Shown here in pieces: positions 37,590 to 48,275 of a DNA stretch of 64,000 bases. A program made the translations under genes and the position numbers. This DNA comes from Primulina eburnea (taxonomy: Eukaryota > Streptophyta > Magnoliopsida > Lamiales > Gesneriaceae): the NCBI RefSeq assembly GCF_022965805.1, contig NC_133103.1, positions 46,518,047 to 46,582,046 on the forward strand. Direction: 5' to 3'. Within the stretch, counting starts at the first letter, position 1. Each line of letters begins with the position of its first letter. The notes beneath the pieces were generated by a model. The model was not told the origin of the DNA and did not search any database. It saw nothing but the letters and a program-made list of their open reading frames with translations.

Positions 37590-37960
37590 TTTTTTGCGGG
37601 GGTAATATTGATAATATGGAAAATCCTATCATATCATTAATTATATTTTTGAGATATTACAAAATATTCTATGGATATACACAAATCTAGTTACCACATG
37701 TTTTACAAAATTTCATATCATCTTAGATTTTACACCTATAAATAGAGAGCTCCTAATCCTAATCAAGGTACGTTTTTTTCTAAGAATATTTACGTTAGTT
37801 GTATTTTTTCTCTTAAATACTGACTTGAGCGTCGGAGTGGCTTCGCCTCTGGGCGGAGTCAGCTCACCCTTTTTCTTTGATGCCCAGTTATATTTCTGGA
37901 GCAGTTTGATTCGGCTTATTGAAGAAATAGTTTTGTGATAATCGGTTCAAGATATTTTAT
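37590..37960 (+). mobile_element. LTR-like promoter fragment (family D), plus orientation
   Basis: Inverted partner of 35364-35720. It has ctataaatagagagc (37735), then ctaatcctaatcaaggtacg and cttgagcgtcggagtggctt. Together with the preceding arrays it looks like the 3' part of an LTR, but the element boundaries were not identified. Confidence 0.7.
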
Positions 37961-38552
37961 ATAGTAGATATCCGATTATGTGACAATAATGAACATTGAT
38001 TTTCATTTAGTTATCTGATTAGATATTGGATTTTTGCTTCTTAAATTATAAAATTAATGATTAATTTAATATAAAAGTGTCTGTATTTTGTGTTAGTGAA
38101 TTTATATCCTTTGATATATTGGTTTTTTTTTTTTTGGACAAGATTTATACATTTTTTTAACTCAAATTTTATTTTTATTATTATTAATTTTATTATCAGT
38201 TTTGTAATTATTGGTTCATTATATAATTAATTTGAGTGACATTTATTGTATTTGTCAAAACACTTTTACAAAAAAAAAAAAACACGTAAGACAATTAATT
38301 AGTTGGTGTAAATTACAGACAATATAAAAAATTTATCAACAATTATATATATATATATATATATATTTATGGGATAAGTGTTTTACTTACTTATATTATC
38401 TAATCGAATGTTAAATATCAAAATTCCCAATATATAAAGCATATCCGAACACAAAATTATAAATGATAAAACACAAAGAAACACTTTTCGTAAAATTCAA
38501 TCGTTTCATTAAAATTTATGCAAATATCACATGTATCATAATTTGGGCACTA
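37961..38552. other. AT-rich intergenic DNA
   Basis: No gene seen. Contains a poly-A run near 38270 and an (AT)n microsatellite at about 38346-38367. Confidence 0.5.
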
Positions 38553-39993
38553 TTACAGCAATGCTAAATCTAAGATTTGATCACGAAGATAGAGTTGTCC
38601 AAACTCGTTGTCGATCAGTACACCTTCGTCGTCGTTTTCCAGATCGTCGTTCATAAGAAAATGTTCTATTTCTTCTAATCTTCTCCGGTCAGAATAATCT
38701 AGCTCGCCACCAGGCTGGTTTTGTTGTTGCTGTGGAACACTACCGTGCTGCTGACTCGTGTATTGCAGAGCAGGTTGATTCTGCTGGTGCATTAACGGAA
38801 GATCCGGCTGTCGCAGCTCAAACTGTTGGTGCATCAACGGAAGATCCGCCTGCTGTCGCAGCTCAAACTGCTGGTGCATCAACGGAAACTGGTGGTGCAT
38901 CAACGGAAGATCCGCCGGCTGAAACTGCTGGTGCATCAACGGAAGATTTGCCGGCTGTCGCAGCTGAAACTGCTGGTGCATTAATGGAAGATCCGCCGGC
39001 TGTGGCAGCTGAAGATGGTGTTGCGCTGGAACGTCGTGCTGCTGATGAGATTCAGTTCTCGAACGCTTGTGGGATGTCAGGTTGTCATTTTCAGAAGTCT
39101 GGTGGATGGTATTACGAGAATCAGAAGCAGCTGCGGCGGCCGGTTTTCTCTCACGAATCCGGCACAGAACGCAGTCATCTAGCTGCAAAAGTGGCGAACA
39201 AACACGGCATAATCTAATTAGTCTTACCCGCTAAAAAGTCACCGATATATTGGATAAAGACGGTAGAATTATATCAATTACAAATTCAATTCATGCATAC
39301 AAATGTACGTGTTGAGAGAGAGAGTTCTTACGTACCCGCATAGATCCTGTCGGAAGTCTCGGAGCCTGCAGGTTAACCACGTACTCGTGCATTATCCAGT
39401 TTGTTTTCTTTCCGTCCGAGGCCTTCCCTTCGTAAAAAACCAAGGTATTCTTCAATCCAATACATTCATTATCTTCACATATTTTTTTACCCGCCGCCGT
39501 CGCCTTCCAAAATCCACCACCGGCGGCTCGGTTCGGTCGACTCCCATTCAAATACTTCCGTTCTCTCGGGGTAAAAAAGTACAATCCATCATTCCCACAA
39601 CTTGTCTTAGTATCTGCAACAGATAAAAAATATTTTTTTGAAAACATAGTTAATCCAAACTCAAGCATATATATAACATTAATGTTTAATTTACCGCCCT
39701 CCTTAATTCGAACAAGATTTCTACAAAGTACAATCCACCCCCTGATCACGATCATGCACACACAAAGATCACAAATCTATTTTATAATCTAATCCAATAC
39801 AGACTGAAGAAAGAAGTACGTACGTACCGGCCAACTCCCACGGATTATACTTGTAAACATCTACGCTGCGGATATAGTCGCATGCGAGTGGCTGTTTATT
39901 GATCATCTTGTTTAGATGGAGCATGAGTTCACTGTCTGTCGGCGTGAAACGAAGCCCCACCGTGACCGGCTGAATCATCGTCTGCTGCTGCAT
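38553..39993 (-). CDS. Divergent NAC-domain transcription factor with repeat-rich tail
   Basis: Three exons in phase: 39993-39828, 39613-39336 and 39182-38553, giving 357 residues. Exons 1-2 form the NAC DNA-binding domain: [19 protein letters not shown] (subdomain A; usual form PGFRFHPTDEEL), [65 protein letters not shown]. Exon 3 starts [14 protein letters not shown] (subdomain E) and continues into a Gln-rich tail with at least five tandem copies of a PLMHQQF motif and an acidic end that could activate transcription. Nuclear DNA-binding activator or repressor by family. Both introns are GT-AG. The position of exon breaks matches the usual NAC layout. Target genes cannot be judged from sequence. 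Confidence 0.92.
38740..39030 (-). repeat. Coding minisatellite in the NAC tail
   Basis: Tandem units of roughly 30-42 bp encode LPLMHQQF plus a variable ELRQPAD segment. All unit-length differences are multiples of three, so the frame stays open. Confidence 0.85.
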
Positions 39994-40059
39994 GTTGAAA
40001 CTCAGTTTTTGATCTATCTATCTAGGCCAAGTTTGTCAGAGAAAGAAAATTCAATAGAC

Positions 40060-40061
<2 letters not shown>

Positions 40062-40108
<47 letters not shown>
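40062..40108. repeat. (AT)n microsatellite upstream of the NAC gene
   Basis: About 47 bp of uninterrupted atatat, about 70 bp above the NAC ATG, so in its likely 5' leader or core promoter. Confidence 0.95.
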
Positions 40109-40111
<3 letters not shown>

Positions 40112-40129
40112 TAAAGATATCAACATGAT

Positions 40130-41496
40130 GTGATTTGTTTATATCTTAAAGAATGTTGGATCAGTTTTAAAAAATTATTATTTGGTTTACAGTTTTAATT
40201 TTTTCAAAGTCTGTCTCATACAAATTTTAATCTAGATATTATTATATTTATTTGATGACTATTTTATTAGATTGAAACTCTTACGTAAAGCCATATCTTA
40301 AAATCTACTGCATTATCAAAAATTAAGAATAGATATCGTTTATAGGATTTAATAATTCGTAAAAGTGATTTTGATAATCAAAATAAAATATAAATAATTA
40401 TGATTTGTTCATCTATCTACAGCCAGTTTATGTATGGTAGAATACAAAGTTCCATCCGAACAATTATTTATTTCAGATGATCTTCTTATTGCATTAAAGA
40501 TATTATTATCTTTATGTATAATATTCAAAATTTAAATAGTTTTATGTCATTGATGACTATTAATTAATATTTCATGGAACAATTATTTTTTTTAAAAAAA
40601 AAATCCCTATAGGAAGATTTTATAAAGGCTGACAAATAAATAACAACTAATTAGGAAAAAAAGGAGGTTTTCTTGGTGTAAGAAGAAGTGTAGTAAAGGA
40701 TTTGAAGCCCTTCGTTGCTCCCTGAAATGCTCATTATTCTATTCATTTTAATTCGATAATTTAAATATTAATTAAAAATAGCATACAAATCATTAATAAA
40801 TACTGACGTCCTAATTTTTTTTAATAGAACATGAAATGTTTTTATTATTCAATAATTATAATAATTTCATTATCTTGATAAATATGTAATTTTTATTGTC
40901 AATAAATAATTGTAGAATAAAATAGTTGTGCTGAAAATGGAACTTCATGAAATCATGCATATGTGTAGGGTTTAAGAATTAAAATATTCTATGACATTTT
41001 CTGTGTCATTAATCGTAACATTCTTAATTATATACAAGTTGTATCAAATTTAATGAGTTGTGACTTTTTTTAACTTCACATAATCAATATGCGTGACAAA
41101 TCTTGATCGTTGATACACAAATTCTGAATTAATATTTCTACCGATAGTTAGATGAGTTGTCTGATTCTTATAAACTTCATATCTCACACATTTTTTTTGC
41201 CTAAAAATATGAATGATAGAAACACCAGAGAAATGAAAAAAAAAATAGTGAAAATTAGACCGTAGCTTGAAATAATCACACATTGTTTTTAAGGTCAAAT
41301 ACAAGTTAGTCACAGTATAAATCGACATCCATATTAAATATGAATTTTCTTGGACATAATTTTTAGTACACCGAATAAAAAAGACGATATTTATAATTAA
41401 AATGCATTACAATCATGAATTTATAAATTATTTATTTCACGCGTTAATGTATATTATTATCAATGTAAATTGTAATACATATGCGTTAACTCAAAA
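40130..41496. other. AT-rich intergenic DNA
   Basis: Upstream of the NAC gene. No coding region or recognised transposon end. A 92-codon minus frame at 41050-41328 has no family resemblance. Confidence 0.4.
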
Positions 41497-41660
41497 ACTC
41501 ATGTGAAATCGTTTCCCAGATTTATTTTGTTAGACGGATATTATATTTTGGTCACTCGCAAAAAGTACCAAAAATATTATTTTTTTTATTGCAAATGTGA
41601 GAATGATTGACCCGTCTCACGATTAAAGATACGTAAGATCGTTTCATAAAATACCTACTT
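41497..41660. mobile_element. MITE, GTGAGACGGTCTCAC family, degenerate copy 5
   Basis: Ends tgtgaaatcgtttccc and gtaagatcgtttcataaaat, with internal gattgacccgtctcacga. Confidence 0.6.
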
Positions 41661-42051
41661 GTACGTTAAAATGTTCGAAGACAACTAGTTACATTTCGTT
41701 TTGTCAGCGAATTTGTAATCTTCCTCCTGTATTGTAACTCTCCAGAAAACTCCATTCCAGGATTAATAAGAAAGCTTAATTTTGTTTATATTAATTTGAC
41801 GAATTTGTGATAGACCAATTTTTTTTTTATTATTTTGAAATTTTGTTAGAATATCTAATTAATTAATTTGCGTCACATAAAATATGAGTTCTCGTACAGC
41901 TTAGATTGAACAAAAATTCCACTATACATTAGGTGGGAGACAATGAGTTAAACTCCTTCCTCTTCTTTAATGGAGAACAAAAAAGAAAAGGTTGGAAAGG
42001 CCGTGGATGACTATGTACATAGGACGGACAGTTTTGGCACGATCCAAAACC

Positions 42052-45000
42052 TCAGAATAACAACGGAGTTTCTGAACTTTGAGGCAGGGCACAGTCTGAT
42101 CGAACCCAACCAATTTTCTCGTTCACGTTGTCATAAACAAATAGACGACCACGCATTGAGATATCTGTCGATACAAAGAGAAAGTAGAGTAACTGATGAT
42201 GAGCCAAATGAGGAACTTGTGTTCTATTCGATCAATTATGTTGATTCCTCGCACTTCTATTTGATAGTTCATACCTCCAAGAATGAATGGGATCCATCGT
42301 GCAATTTCCGACCATTAAGTATGCCCAAACACACATTACCAATGTTCTGCACAAGCAAAAAGTCTTGTATTCATTTTGTAATGCTAGAGTGAGTGTCTTT
42401 TAAAACTAATAATATGCAAGGAAATACTCACGTGTCTCACTAAGTAGCCTTCAGGAGGAATCTGAAGCCTTTTGGTCACAGCCCACCAATTGCTTCGGAA
42501 TTCAAGGTTTAATGGTTTGAAGAACTGCGCAATGTCTTCGATAGATCTAAAAAGATGGAAAGTTTTAGAACCGATTCAATAAGAGTTACATTTGCTCGAA
42601 ATTAGATGTATAAGCACTTTCATGCAACCAGTGATCCCAGTTCACAATATTCATAAGAAAAGAAACTTTCATCAATTGGAAGCAAGTTAAAGTGAGACTA
42701 TACAGTTCCAACTTTTTCTATTATACCTCAAGGGGGCATTGGCTTGCCAGCATACGGGTAAGAACGAGTCTGACATGTTACGCACAAGGCTTTCACTGGA
42801 AATATCATCAAGCTGCAATCAAGAGTTAATATAAAAACAATTTATACAGTGCTGAAGGACGGTTATGATTAAAATTCTTCTAAGAATAACCTGTTTACTT
42901 ACAAAAGAGACTAGATCATTGTATGCTCCTTCTGAAAAGTAAGTGTATGTGCTCCCGGTGTCAAAAACTAGACTTCCTTGTCCATTCCCTTCGTTGCCAA
43001 ATCTAATCCGCCTTCTTCCATAACTGATTTTTACGGTTTCCGTCTGATAAGCATTGCTGGACCATAAAATGCATTTGGGCTGTAAAAATCTGAATCTCTC
43101 TTGAATGTAACAGAGAAAAATCAAGAAAATGGTGAAACTATTTACTATAATACCGTTCAAGCAAAAATAATCTCAAAGAGACCGGAAAAAAAGACCAATT
43201 TACAGAACATTGAAACTCTTGAACAGTTTAAACTGTAATAACCATAACTCCCTATCTGTCGAATGCCACAAGACTAACTGAAACTCCTCCATCCCACATG
43301 TTCTCTCGCATTTTCTGCAAAACGTTCTTCCATAAAGTGGAATACTCTACTGAAATGATTCAGCAGCTAACTAGTTATAATGACATTTGACATCAAAATA
43401 TTAAACATGAAAACAAGAAAATAATGGCATCTCGAAAATCCTACTCACAGAACGTTGCTGTGAAGCATTGGGACCCAGGAAATCTGCTGATGCGGAACAA
43501 AATCATCACCAAAGAACAAATAACCACCACCATTAGCACTATCCGCAAGGCAGTGTCCTATGACATTCTTTATTATTCCTTGGCGAGCCAGTTGAGAAGG
43601 CAAGCTAATTTTGGCCTTGCTAAGTCCAAGAATTCCATCTGTCTTCCCCAGTGTGTTTAAAAGCATACCTTGCTGGTCATATGCACAACTACGTAATAAA
43701 CCAAAAGAAAATAAACATCGAGATCAGTAAGTGGCATACAAAAAGTTCTACCCGGGCCGCCAAAAGATTACATTACCCAAAAACTACTTTTGAATGTGCC
43801 AAGGAACCATTAGCAAAGTTTAGATAAAGTTCATCCCTAGCAAGAACTCCCATGGAGGAGCTATGGTCTGCATATTCTATCTCATAATCACATTGGTGGC
43901 AAGTGTCACAGTATTTGGTTCTTTGACTCCCTTGAACTTCTAAGCAGTAAGAATCCCTATGCGGTATAATGTTAGCTTCGGCCGGCTTATAAAAAGGGTG
44001 TGCTCCCTGGATAACATATTTCGAGCAGAGTTTCATGATTACCATACCATAAGCAGTAAAGGGCATATAAAACAAAGTCCAATGGACCCCATTTCTACAA
44101 CACAACAGGCATAGTCTCAAAGATAAAATATATGATCATTGTTCGAGCATTTTCTAATGCATGATGGACAGAGCTTCATCATCATCGTTCATTGAATGAA
44201 ACAAGCAAAAAATACTGCCACTGCAAAAACATCTGTCTTTCACATTAAAATGCTATCTTTCTAAAATGAATCTATCTTAATGTTTTTCGGATCTCCTTTC
44301 TTTAGTGTTATGGTTGTAATTATACAAGTGATAATAGTGGTAGAAGTGCCAGCACACAAATGCTATATTAACACGTGCAGTATATATGTGAGACAGAGAT
44401 TGCATAATAGTGATACAACCATAGGCTGTGCATAAAATTTTTTAAGCCATAGGCATTACCTTGGCGCAGCTGGTGCACGGGGCATCACATTGAATCCATG
44501 TTAAGTCACTCCCAGTATCAATATCAAGAAAATAAGGCCTTGGAGGACTCCCAAAATGCAAATACGTGTAATACAGCCTGTAATATGATTTTAAAATCGT
44601 AAATTGCATATTTTCATCACAAGAGCATCACCCCAAACCCCAATATCAGAATTTGTCCCTCTAAATGTGCTAAAACAGAATTTGTTCTGCAGCCAAATGC
44701 ATGCATCTATTTCACACTTGAAAGCTACTAGATTGGTTCAAAGCTAACAATATAAGGCGATCTTAACAACTTAGGAAAAATACGCAAACGAAAGAATATA
44801 CATTCATTAAATCCATCATTACTAATATCAGAAAAAATTTCAGAAAAACAACGAGCCAAATTAAACATACCCGTCAGGATAAATGTTACCCTTAACAGGC
44901 ACCACACTGGAAGCATCAACTTTCGACGCAACCGATACCAATTTCCCATCTTCATACGTCGTTAAAACCCGGCGAGATTCCGAGTCCACAAATCTTCCAA

Positions 45001-45190
45001 GCTTAAGTTCAACTTCCCCCAACAATTTTTTCTGATACAACGGGAAAAGAAACGTGCTTTGCGACCCATTATTTTCACGACGATCATCATCACCATTTTC
45101 AAACCGTAATTCGAAAAGGGTCTCTCCAGAAAGAGAAACCCAGAGATATAAGGCGATCAGAGATATACCCAGAATCGGGAGAACACTTTT
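42052..45190 (-). pseudogene. Membrane-anchored aspartic protease (A1 family, APCB1/nucellin-like), start missing and frame broken
   Basis: Nine exons: 45190-44871, 44577-44460, 44006-43777, 43688-43449, 43056-42903, 42812-42727, 42546-42432, 42346-42275 and 42164-42052. Phases agree across the first eight. Exon 1 encodes a hydrophobic anchor (LPILGISLIALYLWVSL). Exon 2 has the first catalytic motif DIDTGSDLTWIQCDAPC. Exons 3-4 have the flap region and ILGLSKAKISLPSQL. Exon 5 has the second catalytic motif VFDTGSTYTYF. Exon 8 has GNVCLGILNG and exon 9 has DISMRGRLFVYDN..IGWV. Two faults are visible. No in-frame ATG occurs in exon 1, and a TAA (45193-45191) sits just upstream. Exon 8 also ends one base short, so exon 9 is out of frame. 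A distant first exon or a one-base sequence error could rescue it, so pseudogene status is probable, not proven. Confidence 0.75.
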
Positions 45191-45330
45191 TTAGATTTTG
45201 TAAAAGAAATTTTGGGCAGAAAAGGTACGATTTTGGGAGGCTAGCGGTGGACTATAAAAATAAAATTATAATTGGCTCAATGAACATCAAAATATCAAAT
45301 TTAAGACGAATTCGAGATTTATAAACGAGT

Positions 45331-45545
45331 AAGTTTCATGTGAGATCGTTTCACGGATCATAATCTGTGAGATGAGTCAATCTTATCCATATTCACAATA
45401 AAAAATAATACTTTTAGAATAAAAAGTAATATTTTTTCATGTGTGACCCAAATAAGAGATTCGTCAATATTTTTTCATGTGTGACCCAAATAAGAGATTC
45501 GTCTCACAGATATGATCCGTGAGACCGTCTCACACAAGTTTTTGT
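45331..45545. mobile_element. MITE, GTGAGACGGTCTCAC family, copy 6
   Basis: Well-preserved ends (tgtgagatcgtttcacgg and gtgagaccgtctcacacaag). It carries a private direct duplication of about 46 bp around tgtgacccaaataagagatt. Confidence 0.85.
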
Positions 45546-45734
45546 ATTTATAAAATATTGCCACAGGAAAAACAAATTTGTTAACCCATATGAGTTAGGA
45601 CCCACAAAATTTAACATATTGTTACAAACAAAGACCGAAAAGAAAAAGGTTTCAAGTTGGAGCTAAAGAATACTCATTTTCGGTCAAATATATCATTAAA
45701 AAATATTATTTTGAATTACTGTGTTATCAGATTA

Positions 45735-46100
45735 GGTCTTTTGTGAGACGATCTCGTAGATATTTAATCATGAGATGTGTCAACCATACTCATATTCACA
45801 ATAAAAATTAGGCAAAAACTTGTGTGAGAAGGTTTCACGGGTCATATTTGTGAGACAGATCTTTTATTTGGGTCATCCATGAAAAAGTATTATTTTTTAT
45901 GCTAAGCGTATTACTTTTTATTGTGAATATGCGTATGGTTGACTCGTCTCACAGATTAAGATCCGTGAGACAGTCTCACATGAGACACACTCTAAAAAAT
46001 AATACTTTTAGTATAAAAAAGTAATATTTTTCATGAATAATCTAAATAGAAGATTTGTCTAACAAAATGATTAATAAAATCGTCTTATAAGAGTTTTTGT
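45735..46100. mobile_element. MITE, GTGAGACGGTCTCAC family, copy 7, split by copy 8
   Basis: The left part (ttttgtgagacgatctcg ... cacaataaaaat) ends near 45809 and the rest (aataatacttttagtataaa ... cgtcttataagag) resumes near 45993. The interruption is another complete family member. Confidence 0.75.
45811..45990. mobile_element. MITE copy 8 nested inside copy 7
   Basis: Begins ggcaaaaacttgtgtgagaa and ends atccgtgagacagtctcaca. A TA dinucleotide flanks both junctions, compatible with a Stowaway-like TA target. Confidence 0.75.
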
Positions 46101-46464
46101 GATGTTATAAATGATTGGATAATAAATATTTCACAAGAAAGATTAGATTGGTTTATTATCTCTAAAATTGAGGGAGAAAAAAATTGAACATCTGGATAAC
46201 TCAAACTTGTTTTAGTACAATACTTTTGCTTCTAAAGAACAACATAGCAATATTTAATTGAGATTTCGAATATATTATATATTTAATAACATTACAAATA
46301 CTTTTAATATTATAAATTATTATCTTTTTTATATACATACTCCATTGGTTATATCCGACCATATAATGCCATTTGGAGAATTTGTGGTTGTTTTTCCCAT
46401 GGGGGATTGCTAATGATGAATTATTCCTTTTAATAAGAAGGTCATTAATAAAGTTAATTAATTA

Positions 46465-46612
46465 TGACAAAAACTTTTCGTCTCACGGTTAATTTCATGA
46501 GACAGATCTCTTATCCGATTCAAGAAAATATTATTTTTTTTTATGTCAAAAATATTATTTTTATAGATCAATTTAGATATAGATTTGTAAGAACGTCTCA
46601 GAAGAGATCTAA
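46465..46612. mobile_element. MITE, GTGAGACGGTCTCAC family, degenerate copy 9
   Basis: acaaaaacttttcgtctcac at one end and gtaagaacgtctcagaagag at the other, with a worn core. Confidence 0.6.
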
Positions 46613-48275
46613 TTATTAATTATTTAGAGTCAATTTTTTTTTTTTACCAACTTTATCAGTCTCTTATTTGACTCGACCCGACCTGACCCGGCTCATGTCA
46701 AAAATATCACTTTTTATATCAAAAATATAACATTTATGGACCGAATCGATTTGTTTTTTAGATATAAAAATTTTTTAGATCGTCATAAAAAAGACCTGAT
46801 CGTCGTTTTTTTTTTTTACCAACTTTTAACATTTGGTTAAATTATATTAAATTTTCCGATTGACTCATTATCTGCCCGTGATTCACGCGCTAAGCTGAGG
46901 GGTAGATTAATTTTAATTTAAAACAATTATACAAAGTTAGGCCTACAATTTATCTAATAGGTTCATGGGTGATGGGAGCAATGGTTTTGGTTAATAAAAC
47001 CTCATACTTAATTGCTCGAACCTCACCTGACCCGATCATAAATTAAATTAGTCGGAAAGTTTAAAAATCAGGCCCGGTTCAGATACAAAATAATTCCAAT
47101 CGGGTACCCAACTTGAACTACTCGATACCTGAAAACATAAACCGTGCTACTTTAGAGATATAATCGATGCTTATACATAGTTTGGTTTTCGAACTCTGAT
47201 TAGATCACGATTCATAAAAAAAATATTTATTAGATTTTAAATGACAAAAAAAAATTATTAACATGTCTTATAAGATAATCGAATCAATTGAGTTTTAAAT
47301 AAGCAATATGTTGCAAATTTAAAATTTAAAATATATAAATAAATAAAAACGGGGGTTTGAATTTCACCTTTATTTTAAATTATATTACGAATAAATGAGT
47401 TAATTTATATGATTGAAACTATATAAATAAATAAAAACGGGGTTTGAATTTCACCTTTATTAATCGTTGTAGTTTCAATCATATAAATTAACTCATTTAT
47501 TCGTAATATAATTTATAATTTTAGATGAGTTTACTTCTGATTCTAATTTTACTTTTGATTTCGATTCCTTATTCATGGAATCAAAATCAAATAGTAAGTC
47601 TTTGATTTTTTGGATCTAAATTTAGAATCGAAACAAAAAATTAATTCAATTGTGGTTCTAATTTTTTTTTATAGTGTAACGAGTCATTGCAAAAAAAAAC
47701 ATATTTATGGTGAAGTAGATTATAATAATCATGCATATATTTTTTTTCCCTGCCTGCAGAAATTATTTAAATATGGCATTACTTATGTGATAAGATGCAA
47801 AACCCACAATTGTGTTTTTGTATAAAATCACAAGTAAAAAATTCTATATCTAAAACGAGAAGAGAGATTCCAAACCTCTTGTCCATTGGAAACCAACAAT
47901 AAAAGGAGGAACCTCATGATGAAAGAAAACTCATCCCGGAACGGTAGATGAGATGCTATCTTTGGGTCGTAGATAGAATCTTAAGGGCGCGTCTAGCTAT
48001 AATCTTTCTGATAATCCAACATTCTCTTGTACATAACATGAGATTAAGGTAATACACATCGATAAACAAGATTAATATTCCAACTCCAATTGTAGACACT
48101 TTTTCTTGGGGACCAACAATGTGGCCTAAGAAGCAATAGAAAAATCCTCACAAGTTTCAACTGATTGAATAATCGAACATACAGAGCAAAGCATTGTATG
48201 GATATATTGCATGTTTAATATGTTTGTTCTGAATTTCAATTGATTGAGTAAAGAAAAATGAGGCAGTTCAAGTTT
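46613..48275. other. AT-rich intergenic DNA with a small inverted structure
   Basis: No gene seen. Includes the direct-plus-inverted repeat at 47338-47514. A 71-codon plus frame at 47610-47825 is unsupported. The part near 48275 is likely the 3' UTR of the trigger-factor-like gene. Confidence 0.4.
47338..47514. repeat. Compound direct and inverted repeat
   Basis: A 45-bp arm at 47377-47421 (aaattatattacgaataaat...) is the perfect or near-perfect reverse complement of 47470-47514. Each is accompanied by a direct copy of aataaataaaaacgggg plus tttgaatttcacctttatt (47338-47374 and 47424-47462). Confidence 0.9.

Noticed and set aside
38732..39217. 161-codon plus-strand ORF with repeating [12 protein letters not shown] units
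   Set aside because: Shadow of the NAC tail minisatellite; repeats divisible by three keep the antisense frame open. No start context or family support.
41970..42392. 140-codon plus-strand ORF
   Set aside because: It is antisense to the last two exons of the aspartic protease, whose splice sites and family motifs are clear on the minus strand.
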